This document shows positions 44,445-52,848 of a stretch of 64,000 nucleotides of DNA, piece by piece. Source of the DNA: Xaviernesmea oryzae (GTDB lineage Bacteria > Pseudomonadota > Alphaproteobacteria > Rhizobiales > Rhizobiaceae); contig NZ_FXAF01000008.1 in the NCBI RefSeq assembly GCF_900177415.1, positions 62,001 through 126,000 of the forward strand. The letters are read 5' to 3'. The notes beneath the pieces are model-generated. The model made no database searches. It was not told the DNA's origin and saw nothing but the letters and a program-made list of their open reading frames with translations. The position numbers were made by a program, and so were the translations under genes. Positions within the stretch are counted from its first letter, which is position 1. Every line of letters begins with the position of its first letter.

Positions 44445-46499
44445 CTAGCCCGACGTCAATTTGTCGATTTCTGCCGCCAACTGGTCTTGCGTATACGGCT
44501 TTCCGATCCTAGCGACATCGAGGTCCAGGCCGGGCGGCAGCTCGGAATAACCGGAAGCCATGAGGATCGGAAGACCAGGGAGGATCCTGCGTGCTGCATT
44601 CGTCAGTTCCGCCCCGGTCATGCCGGGCATGGAGAAATCGGTGATCATCAGATCGAAATGCGTGCCGTCTTCAAGATAGGCGAGCGCCTCACGGCCTGAA
44701 TACGCCTCGACCACGTCATGACCAAGGTCGACGAGCATATCGGCGGAGCTCATCGCAATCAGTGCGTCGTCGTCGACAAGCAGGATTCTTTTCGACCCCA
44801 CAGGTATGATAGGAGGTTTCGGATTGGCGGTCGCCGGCCTCTCGGCAGCCTCCGCCAATGTCGCAACCGGAATCCACAGTTCCGCTCTGGTCCCTTTGCC
44901 GAGGGTGCTGGCCAGTTTGAGACCGCCTTTGAGCTGCAGAGCCAGCCCGTGGATCATGGAAAGTCCAAGCCCGGTTCCCTTCCCCAACTCCTTGGTGGAG
45001 AAGAACGGCTCGATTGCCTTTTGCAGCGTCTCCTCGTCCATTCCATGCCCTTCATCAGCGACTAAAAGGACCACATATCTTCCCGGTGCGAGTTGATCGA
45101 CGGGGGTCGGGTGCTCGGCCTCCTTCAGTTCGATGCGGATCGTACCGCCCTCGGGCATCGCATCGCGCGCATTCACAGTTAAGTTGAGAAGGGCCAGCTC
45201 AATCTGGTTCGCATCGGCAGAAACAGCTGAGAGGTTTTCCGGAATGATCGTTTCGATGATGATCCCAGACCCGACCGAGCGCTTGAGCAAGTCGACCATG
45301 TCGAGCACCAGTCGCCGCAGATCGACCGGCCCGACATGAAGGTCCTGTCGCCGCGCAAATGCGAGCAGACGCTGCGTCAAGGAAGCCCCCCGCTTCGCCC
45401 CTTGTAGAGCACCGTCAATCAGGCGGCTGGCTTTGGGATCCTTGTCGAAATGTTTGCGCAGGAGCTCGAGATTGCCGAGGACCGCCATCAGGAGATTGTT
45501 GAAATCATGGGCGACGCCTCCTGTAAGCTGGCCGATCGCCTCCATCTTCTGAGATTGCCTTAGGCGCTCCTCCGCGTGCTCTCGCTGGCGCATTTCGGCC
45601 ATGACCGCCACATGTGCCTCTTCCAGCTCACGGGTGCGGGCGGCTACCCTTTCCTCGAGAACTTCATTGAGGCGGCGCTGCTGCTCCTCCGCATCAACTC
45701 TCGCGGTGATGTCTGCCGCCACCCCCACCAGTTTGACCGCCTGCCCGGTCCGATCCTTGTGAAGCTGAGAGCGGATTTCCGCCCAATGCACAGACCCATC
45801 GCTCCAGATCGTCCGACATTCTATCGAGCAGTCCACCCCTGTCTCAACGGTGGCGACCACCCCATTCTGCATCCGCTCCCGGTCATCGGGATGAACAGAA
45901 GTCAGAAAGTCCCGATAGGTAAACACATCATCGGGACCTTTTCCGAAGATCGCCTTAAACACGGTTGAAGCTGTCAGCCGGTTCGTTGGGAGGTCAAGCT
46001 CCCATGCACCAAGCCGCCCTGCTTCCAAAGCAGTCTGAAGCCGCCGCTCCCCTTCGTCCAAAGCCTGGATGCGCAACCGTGCCTCGTATTGCCGCCGCCG
46101 CCCGCGCAGCGCCGATCGTGCAACACTGATGAAGGTCGTGGCATGAAACGGCCGCTCTATAAAGCTGACATTGCCAAGCAGCTCGGGCAGCCTAGCGGCG
46201 GCCGGATTGCGCTCCGGACCACCACCTCTGTGCGTGAGGATGATGAACGGCAGATCGGACCAACTCGGTTGTGATTGGATCCACGCCGAAATCGGTCGCA
46301 GGTCGGCCGTACGGAACGCCTCTTCGGTCACGACAGCAAATGCAATATCCTCGCTCAACTCGGCTGCGAAAGTGGACAGATCGCCGGCCACACGGGAGCT
46401 TATGCCTGCTTCCCGCAGAAGAGCCTCCGCAATTTGAGCATCGCGTCCGAGAGGTGCGTGGATCAGGCCGAGGGCGTTTCTGTCAGGAATGGTTGCCAT
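44445..46499 (-). CDS. Hybrid sensor histidine kinase with degenerate N-terminal receiver
   Basis: A 684-residue soluble hybrid kinase. Order: receiver-like N-terminus (about 1-130), PAS domain (about 150-280, 'HPDDRERMQNG' and 'EIRSQLHKDRTG'), coiled coil, HisKA with the phospho-His in 'GGVAHDFNNLLMAVLGNLEL', HATPase ('LNLTVNARDAMPEGG', 'GTGLGLSMIHG') and a C-terminal receiver with the acceptor Asp in 'LMITDFSMPGM'. The N-terminal receiver lacks a clear acceptor Asp ('FAVVTEEAF') and has Arg in place of the conserved Lys ('IERPF'), so it is probably a pseudo-receiver. Its start lies inside the end of the KaiC-like gene (17-base overlap), so the two are one unit. Confidence 0.93.
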   Translation of the reverse strand: MATIPDRNALGLIHAPLGRDAQIAEALLREAGISSRVAGDLSTFAAELSEDIAFAVVTEEAFRTADLRPISAWIQSQPSWSDLPFIILTHRGGGPERNPAAARLPELLGNVSFIERPFHATTFISVARSALRGRRRQYEARLRIQALDEGERRLQTALEAGRLGAWELDLPTNRLTASTVFKAIFGKGPDDVFTYRDFLTSVHPDDRERMQNGVVATVETGVDCSIECRTIWSDGSVHWAEIRSQLHKDRTGQAVKLVGVAADITARVDAEEQQRRLNEVLEERVAARTRELEEAHVAVMAEMRQREHAEERLRQSQKMEAIGQLTGGVAHDFNNLLMAVLGNLELLRKHFDKDPKASRLIDGALQGAKRGASLTQRLLAFARRQDLHVGPVDLRRLVLDMVDLLKRSVGSGIIIETIIPENLSAVSADANQIELALLNLTVNARDAMPEGGTIRIELKEAEHPTPVDQLAPGRYVVLLVADEGHGMDEETLQKAIEPFFSTKELGKGTGLGLSMIHGLALQLKGGLKLASTLGKGTRAELWIPVATLAEAAERPATANPKPPIIPVGSKRILLVDDDALIAMSSADMLVDLGHDVVEAYSGREALAYLEDGTHFDLMITDFSMPGMTGAELTNAARRILPGLPILMASGYSELPPGLDLDVARIGKPYTQDQLAAEIDKLTSG

Positions 46500-47976
46500 C
46501 CTCGCTGGTCATGGGGAGCAGCGGCTTCTTGTCCCCCATGAAGATTGGTACGCCCCGAAGAATGCCCTGGAAGTTCGAGAGGGGTTCGCCGAGCGTCAGG
46601 CCAACGTCACTGATCCGAAACTCACGAATGGTTTCTTCATGGCGCCCCGTCCGTTTCTTGATGACCGAGACCGCTCGACGCACCTTGCCAACCGCCTCGA
46701 AGTAGCGAAGCAGAATGACGGTATCGGCAAGATAGGTGACATCGACGGGCGACTTCATGTCGCCAACGAGACCGTGCTGAGCGACGGTCAGGAAAGTGTT
46801 GACGCCCTGTCGGTTCAAGAATTGAAGGAGCTCATGCATGTGGAGCACGAGCGCATTTTCTTCCGGCATCGAGGTCTGATAACCGTTGATGCTGTCGATC
46901 ACGACCGCCTTGGCGTTGAAGCTTGCGACCCGGTCTCTGACCCGTTGGGCGAATTCGCCCGGCGATAATTCCGCGGCGTCGAGCTGCTCAATATGGATCA
47001 CTTCCTCTTCCTGCATCTTCTCCAGATCAAGACCCATGGCTTTCGTTCGGGAGAACAGCAGCCCCAGCTCCTCGTCGAAGACAAAGACGGCGGCTTTTTC
47101 CCCGCGTTTTACGGTGGCATCGACGAACTGCAAAGCAAAGAGGCTTTTGCCCGTTCCCGCCGGGCCGATCAGCAGGGTACTCGAACCCCGCTCAATTCCA
47201 CCGCCCAAAAGATCGTCGAACTCCGCTATGCCGCTTTTCAGCGTCGTGCGCGCGAAACTGGTGCGATGTTCATGCGCACGCAGTCGTGGGAACACGAAAA
47301 CTCCCCCTGTCTTAATGACGAAGTCATGATAGCCGCCTCGGAAAGACTGGCCCCGATATTTCACGACCCGCAGCCTGCGCCGCTCCGATCCGTAATCGGG
47401 CGCGAGTTGCTCAAGATGAATGACGCCATGAACGACGCTGTGCACGGTCTTGTCGAGAATATCCGACGTCATATCGTCGAGGAGCAGGACGGTCGCATCT
47501 GAACGGGAAAAGAAGTGCTTGAGAGCCAGTATTTGCCGCCGGTAACGCAACGAGCTTTGCGCCAGCAACCTGATTTCCGAGAGGCTGTCGATCACCACCC
47601 TGTGTGGCTTCGAACGCTCGAAAGCCTCGAAGATCAACTTGGTGGTCTCACCAAGCTCCAGATCCGACGAATACAGAAGGCTTTGTTGCTGATCGGGGTC
47701 CAGAAGGCTTTCCGGAGGAGCGAGTTCGAAAATCTCGATACCCTCGAACTCCATCCCGTGAGATCGGGCGGTCGCGCGTAATTCACTCTCGGTTTCAGAA
47801 AGGCTTATATAAAGACAGCGCTCGTTGAGCTTTGCGCCTTCAAGAAGGAATTGAAGGGCAATCGTGGTTTTGCCCGTGCCCGGTGATCCTTCCAAAAGGA
47901 AGACGTGGCCCCGGGTCAGCCCGCCTGACAGGATATCATCCAACCCGGCAACCCCGGTAAGCGCCCTCTCAATCAA
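46483..47976 (-). CDS. KaiC-like ATPase with two RecA-type domains
   Basis: A 497-residue KaiC-family protein with two tandem domains, each with Walker A ('EGSPGTGKTTIALQFL' near residue 30; 'GPAGTGKSLFALQF' near residue 270), KaiC-type Glu-containing stretches ('YISLSETE', 'VFVFDEELGL') and Walker B ('VVIDSLS', 'VVIDSING'). The start is taken as TTG 47976, 7 bases after AGAAGGG; this places the family N-terminus 'GVAGLDDILSGGL' at once. A longer frame to 48090 has no such site. KaiA and KaiB are absent, so a circadian clock is not implied. With the overlapping hybrid kinase downstream it is probably a signalling module using ATP binding as a switch. Confidence 0.9.
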   Translation of the reverse strand: MIERALTGVAGLDDILSGGLTRGHVFLLEGSPGTGKTTIALQFLLEGAKLNERCLYISLSETESELRATARSHGMEFEGIEIFELAPPESLLDPDQQQSLLYSSDLELGETTKLIFEAFERSKPHRVVIDSLSEIRLLAQSSLRYRRQILALKHFFSRSDATVLLLDDMTSDILDKTVHSVVHGVIHLEQLAPDYGSERRRLRVVKYRGQSFRGGYHDFVIKTGGVFVFPRLRAHEHRTSFARTTLKSGIAEFDDLLGGGIERGSSTLLIGPAGTGKSLFALQFVDATVKRGEKAAVFVFDEELGLLFSRTKAMGLDLEKMQEEEVIHIEQLDAAELSPGEFAQRVRDRVASFNAKAVVIDSINGYQTSMPEENALVLHMHELLQFLNRQGVNTFLTVAQHGLVGDMKSPVDVTYLADTVILLRYFEAVGKVRRAVSVIKKRTGRHEETIREFRISDVGLTLGEPLSNFQGILRGVPIFMGDKKPLLPMTSEDGNHS

Positions 47977-49229
47977 TTCTGAACCCTTCTGTTGGTGCAG
48001 GGTACTACATAGATAGCGGCCGTCATTTGAAAATATCTGGGTCAATCTTTGAGGAAATTTTTCGCTTCGAGTGACCCACAAGCTCGCCAACGCGACCGTC
48101 GGGGGCGAGCAGCAATTTCACATCATTTCCGATTCCATAACCGCAAAACGATCACGAGCGACGACATCAATGATCGTTCAACCGAGAGGCTTCGCCTCCA
48201 TGCTGGCTTCCGAAACCCGGAAACATGCGTGAGCTCGACGGTCGATTGCGACTGATGCCGGATTTCACGGATGAATCTCGAGGAAGATGGTTCGGCGATC
48301 GAAATCCCGGGTCCCGGGAGCGGCGGAGCTCTTCTGGCGCGTCGGCTGCTGGCTTCGTCTCGGCAAATGGGCCATTAGGCAGGTCAACCGAGCCGGAGGA
48401 GGATAAAGGGTTTAGGATGTGCCGAAAAACCTCCCCGCTTTGCGCATCACTTCACACCGACAGGTGCCGAGACGAGAGACCTCCTCCCGCAATTCAGACC
48501 TCGCGTCCCCGCCTTGCGGTGTTCCAATCCACGCCTGGACGGGGAAAGGCGGATATGCCTGCCCTGTGTCTGACGAAACCGGAACTTAAGGGGGGGAGGC
48601 CAGCTAGCGCGGTCGCCGCGAGGGCCGAGGTCGGCGTGGAGGTGATCCCGGAATTCGTAAGGCAGCTTTACCAGCCAAGCGCGATCCGTCCGGCAGGGAA
48701 GGATCGCGGGATTGCTCTCATAAAGACTTACTGACGGCTCAATTGACATCGCGGAACGCCGGCTGTTCATCATCGCAGACTTCCGGATGGGGCAGCCCCC
48801 ATGACGGAAATAGGCGGAATCGGGAAATCACGAAGGTTCAGGCAAGCCCCGTACTCGGCAAGGGCCGCGCCGGGGTTAGTTTTCCGCGATGGGAAAAATC
48901 CGGTGCGTCATGCAGGGCACGATATGGAGCCGAGAAAGAGTCATGCCGGCATCGTTGGACCAATCAGGGCATTTGGCAAGGCGCACCAGAACTCCATCCC
49001 TTACGGCTCACGCTTGGTGACAATCACGGCGGGTTGCGACGGCGCTGAACCAGGATCGCCCTTGGACATCAGTCGTGTCGATGCTCGTGTTCACCTTTCG
49101 CGCAGATCAGGCATTTCGATCCTGCCTCACTTGTCTCAATACCGCCCGGCCTTCTTATGGATTGACAGGGAGCCTGATCTTTGCTGCGATGATTGTCCGT
49201 CTGGGAGAGGCGGATGGGGAGGAAGGAAA
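47977..49229. other. Stretch of 1.25 kb without a convincing gene
   Basis: It lies between the KaiC-like gene (leftward) and the tannase gene (rightward). Frames up to about 170 codons occur but lack start sites and family features. Bases 48147-48178 carry a perfect inverted repeat, AACGATCA and TGATCGTT, separated by 16 bases, which may be a regulator site. TTGACA at 49162-49167 could be a -35 element for the esterase gene, with a poor -10. Confidence 0.5.
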
Positions 49230-50762
49230 ATGCAAGCGCTGTTTGCTGCGACGACCTTGATCGTTGCCACGCTGCTCGGACTGACCGCGAATGCATCTGC
49301 CGGTTCGCTCGAACCGACATGCACCGGCTTCAAGGACCTGCAATTGCCGGGATCGGACTTGGAGGTGGTAAGCACGGAGTATATCAGCCAGGCGCCGCCA
49401 CATTGTCTTGTCAGGGGCGCCTTTGAACGCCGCAAGGGCGCCGATGGCAAGCCCTATGAAATCCGCTTCTCGATCGCGTTACCGGATGCCTGGAGCGGAC
49501 AATTTCTGGTGCAGGGAGGTGGCGGGCTGAACGGGACCGTCCAGCCGCCTGCCGGCAATGTGGCCGCAGGCGGAAAAACCGCCCTGGCGCGCGGCTTTGC
49601 CGTCATCTCTCATGACAGCGGCCATCAGGGGGAGGTTTGGGACGGTTCCTTCAAGGCGGATCAGATCGCGACCCTCAACTTTGCCGGCTGGTCGGTTGAA
49701 AAGGTCGCGGCGGCAGGAAAAGCCCTCGTCTCCCGTTATTACGGCAGGAGCGCCCATCATTCCTATTTTGCCGGATGCTCGACGGGCGGAAGGGAGGCGA
49801 TGGCGTCTGCGCAGCGGTTCCCGCTTATCTTCGACGGCGTCATAGCCGGCGCGCCTGCGATGCGCACCAGCCGATCGAACATGTCGCTGGCGGCGAAGAA
49901 CGTCGCGATGAACAGTATCTCGCCGACCGGCAAGGATGGTTTGCCGGATCGCTCGCTCGCATTCACCGACAAGGATAGAAGCCTCGTTCTCGGTGGCCTT
50001 CTGAAATCATGCGACAAGCTGGATGGCGTCGAGGACGGGATGATTGGCAACCCTCTTGCGTGCAGGTTCGATCCCTCGAGCCTGGTATGCAAGGGCGGCA
50101 AGACCGACGAGTGTTTGAGCGCCGATCAGGTTCGCGTCGTGGCCGAAACCTTTTCTCCGACCGCCGGCGCCTCGGGGCGGCCCGCATATCCCGCATTTCC
50201 CTACGATACCGGGGTCATGAGCGTCACCGATGCGATCCCCGGGCTGATGCGGTTCGACGACCGGCGCAACCGGCAATTCAACAATCACGCCCTCACGTTT
50301 GATGTAGACGATGCAGTCGAAAAGGCGGATATCGACGATCCGCAGCAACGGTTGATCAACGCTGACCAGTGGACCGATCTCAGCTCGTTCGCCGCAGAGG
50401 GACGCAAGATCATCTTCTTTCACGGCATGAGCGATCCCTGGTTTTCCGCCAACGATACGGTCGATTTCTTCGAGCGGATGAAGAAGGCCGCAGGCGACAG
50501 GTTCAAGACTGACGATTGGGCGAGGCTCTATCTGGTTGCGGGTATGTCGCATTGCCGCGGCGGACCAGCCGCGCTCGATCAGTTCGACCTGTTGACGGCA
50601 CTCGTCGACTGGGTGGAGCATGGCAAACCGCCTGAAGGCGTGACGGCTTGGGGAACAGCAATTCCAGGCCGGACACGGCCACTTTGCCCGTATCCCTCGC
50701 ACGCCCACTACAAAAGCGATGGCGCTACCGATGACGGGGCCAATTTCGAATGCCGCCCGTAG
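49230..50762 (+). CDS. Tannase/feruloyl esterase family protein
   Basis: A 510-residue secreted serine esterase. A signal peptide (hydrophobic 'ATTLIVATLLGLTANASAGS') precedes an alpha/beta-hydrolase domain with nucleophile S184 in 'GCSTGG', the catalytic Asp in 'FFHGMSDPW' and the catalytic His in 'GMSHCRGG'. Cys residues in the GCSTGG and SHC motifs fit the disulfide that joins the triad in this family, and 'DGVEDGMIGNP' fits the calcium loop. It would release phenolic acids such as gallate or ferulate from plant esters in the periplasm or outside. GGAGGAAGGA lies before the ATG at 49230. No neighbouring phenolic-acid genes are visible. Confidence 0.92.
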   Translation: MQALFAATTLIVATLLGLTANASAGSLEPTCTGFKDLQLPGSDLEVVSTEYISQAPPHCLVRGAFERRKGADGKPYEIRFSIALPDAWSGQFLVQGGGGLNGTVQPPAGNVAAGGKTALARGFAVISHDSGHQGEVWDGSFKADQIATLNFAGWSVEKVAAAGKALVSRYYGRSAHHSYFAGCSTGGREAMASAQRFPLIFDGVIAGAPAMRTSRSNMSLAAKNVAMNSISPTGKDGLPDRSLAFTDKDRSLVLGGLLKSCDKLDGVEDGMIGNPLACRFDPSSLVCKGGKTDECLSADQVRVVAETFSPTAGASGRPAYPAFPYDTGVMSVTDAIPGLMRFDDRRNRQFNNHALTFDVDDAVEKADIDDPQQRLINADQWTDLSSFAAEGRKIIFFHGMSDPWFSANDTVDFFERMKKAAGDRFKTDDWARLYLVAGMSHCRGGPAALDQFDLLTALVDWVEHGKPPEGVTAWGTAIPGRTRPLCPYPSHAHYKSDGATDDGANFECRP

Positions 50763-50884
50763 CCTGGAGACGGGTCGCGCACCCCAGTAACGGGAATCGA
50801 AGTCTTTCGCAAAGATGAACGGCGGCTTCAGTCGCCATTCAGCGGCATGGGCGTCAAATACCGCCTCTTGATGGAGGTACGCAC

Positions 50885-51184
50885 ATGCGCAACTTTATTA
50901 TCGCCACCCTCCTGCTCACCGGTTCTCTGGTCGGCACAGGGGCTAACGCGATGCCCGTGGGTGGTATCAATGCTCCACCGGCATCGCCTGTCGTGAACGT
51001 GGATTGGGCATGCGGCCGCGGCTGGCACCTCAATCGCTGGGGTGAATGCCGTCCGAACCGTTGGCGCCCGCCACCGAGGCGTCATTATGGTTGGGACCGT
51101 CCGCGAGGCTGGTACTACGACCATCCCCGTCATCATCACCGGCGCGACTACGGCTGGCGCGAGCGCTCGTGGCGGGAGTGGTGA
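50885..51184 (+). CDS. GCG_CRPN-type small secreted protein
   Basis: A 99-residue protein with a signal peptide ('MRNFIIATLLLTGSLVGTG', cleavage near 'ANAMP') and the core 'ACGRGWHLNRWGECRPNRW', which gives the GCG_CRPN family its name. The C-terminus is rich in Arg, His, Trp and Tyr. The family is common in Rhizobiales and of unknown function, probably secreted or periplasmic and metal- or wall-associated. It starts at ATG 50885, preceded by 'GGAGGTACGC'. Confidence 0.85.
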   Translation: MRNFIIATLLLTGSLVGTGANAMPVGGINAPPASPVVNVDWACGRGWHLNRWGECRPNRWRPPPRRHYGWDRPRGWYYDHPRHHHRRDYGWRERSWREW

Positions 51185-51257
51185 AGAACACAACCCGATG
51201 TCGCCCGCAGCCGGGCTCGGGAGACCTCTAAATCCGCCGGAGCGTGCCACATCCGAC

Positions 51258-51276
51258 CTTCGCTCATGCAGCGAAG
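51258..51276 (+). terminator. Stem-loop after the GCG_CRPN gene
   Basis: CTTCGCT-CATGC-AGCGAAG forms a perfect 7-bp stem, 74 bases after the stop at 51184. No U run follows. It may end the small transcript before the two-component genes. Confidence 0.35.
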
Positions 51277-51456
51277 TCATGACCAGGGAGAAGGATCTCC
51301 GTGTGGGCGCCCAGAGATCACGCAACCGCCCTTCAAGCTGAGGGGCGCCCACCGATCGGCTTCACAGCGATGAACCCGGACGGCTCGATCCGATAATTGC
51401 CTATTGTCTTTTTCTCCACTTTTGCGCTTCCTATGCGGATGGCGGAGGAAAATCGA

Positions 51457-52848
51457 GTGCCAGCAGAGGTCGTGCGCAACCCAGGCGACACGTCCGCCGA
51501 TCCGGAATTCGGACCATGGCTCGCCCAGGCATCGATCCTGATCGTCGACGACGAGCCCGGCATGCGGAATTTCCTGATGCGGACGCTGGGGCCGCGCTGC
51601 AAGCGCATCGAGGAAGCCGCCGGTACCGAGGAAGCGGCCCGCAAGCTCGATCGTCATCATTTCGACGTGGTGATCCTCGACAACATCATGCCCCGCAAGA
51701 ACGGGGTCGAGTGGCTGGCCGAACAGCGGGCGATCGGCTTTTTCGCCGATGCCATCCTGATCACGGCCTATGCCGATCTCGATACCGCGATCCAGGCCTT
51801 GCGCGCCGGCGTGGTGGATTTCGTCCTGAAGCCTTTCCGGTCAAACCAGATCCTCAATGCGGTGGCGCGCTGTCTCGACCGAAGCCGCCTGCAGCGCGAG
51901 AACTACGTGCTGCGCCACGAGCTGAAAGCCACGTCCGACCATATCCTCCTGCGGGAGCGGCTGATCGGCGAATCCGCGGCTATCCGGCAGGTGCGCGAAA
52001 CCATCGCGCGGGTGGCGCCGCTGCCGACATCGGTGCTGCTGACCGGCCATTCCGGCACCGGCAAGGAAGTGGCGGCCCGCTCGCTTCACGCGCTTTCGGA
52101 TCGTGCCGCAAAGCCGTTCGTGCCGGTCAATTGCGGCGCCATTCCTCCGGATATGATCGAGAGCGAACTTTTCGGCCACTTGAAAGGCGCCTTCACGGGG
52201 GCTGCGCGCGACCGCGACGGGCTTTTCCTGCATGCGCAGGGCGGCACGCTGTTCCTAGACGAGATCAGCGAAATGCCGGTCGCCACCCAGAGCAAGCTGT
52301 TGCGTGTGCTGGAGGACCGCAGGGTGCGGCCGGTCGGCTCGGAGCGCGAGGCGCCGGTCGACCTTCGTTTCATCTTCGCCACCAATGCCGAGCTGGAAAA
52401 ACAGGTGCAGGCAGGACGTTTCCGTGCCGATCTCTTCTTCCGCATCAATGTCATGCAAATTCATCTCCCGCCGCTGCGGGAGCGCGAAGGCGATGCGATC
52501 GAACTCGCAAACCTGTTCATGATGAAGCTTTCGTCGCAGCTCGGCATGCCGCCGGTCCCGATCGACGAACCGATACGGCGCGCGCTTTCCACCTATGACT
52601 GGCCGGGCAATGTGCGGGAATTGCGCAATCTGATCGAACGCACCCTGATCCTCGGGCGTTTTCCCGACAGTTTCGGAGCTTCGATCGCCGGACAAACCGA
52701 AACGGGCAGCGCGGCGCTCGCCGACGTCGAACGCCGTCATATCCTCAACGTGCTGGCCGGCTGCGGCGGTCAGCGCGACGAGGCGGCGCGGTTGCTCGGC
52801 ATCTCCCGCAAGACGATCGACCGCAAGCTGGCGAGCTGGGATGGCTGA
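51457..52848 (+). CDS. Sigma-54-dependent response regulator (NtrC/DctD family)
   Basis: A 463-residue activator: a receiver (acceptor Asp in 'VVILDNIMPRKNG'), an AAA+ domain with Walker A 'GHSGTGKE', the sigma-54 contact loop 'GAFTGA' and 'GGTLFLDEISEMP', and a C-terminal Fis-type helix-turn-helix 'DEAARLLGISRKTIDRKL'. The start is taken as GTG 51457, 7 bases after GGAGGA; ATG 51433 and 51439 are in frame but have no such site. It overlaps its kinase gene by 8 bases. It most likely drives the -24/-12 promoter at 54961, which serves the transporter gene at 55119. Confidence 0.94.
   Translation: MPAEVVRNPGDTSADPEFGPWLAQASILIVDDEPGMRNFLMRTLGPRCKRIEEAAGTEEAARKLDRHHFDVVILDNIMPRKNGVEWLAEQRAIGFFADAILITAYADLDTAIQALRAGVVDFVLKPFRSNQILNAVARCLDRSRLQRENYVLRHELKATSDHILLRERLIGESAAIRQVRETIARVAPLPTSVLLTGHSGTGKEVAARSLHALSDRAAKPFVPVNCGAIPPDMIESELFGHLKGAFTGAARDRDGLFLHAQGGTLFLDEISEMPVATQSKLLRVLEDRRVRPVGSEREAPVDLRFIFATNAELEKQVQAGRFRADLFFRINVMQIHLPPLREREGDAIELANLFMMKLSSQLGMPPVPIDEPIRRALSTYDWPGNVRELRNLIERTLILGRFPDSFGASIAGQTETGSAALADVERRHILNVLAGCGGQRDEAARLLGISRKTIDRKLASWDG

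Noticed and set aside
46483..47976. Circadian clock function for the KaiC-like gene
   Set aside because: KaiA and KaiB are absent and KaiC-like proteins are common outside clocks.
48225..48734. Rightward 169-codon frame before the esterase gene
   Set aside because: Low-complexity, Arg/Ser-rich product with no start signal or domain.
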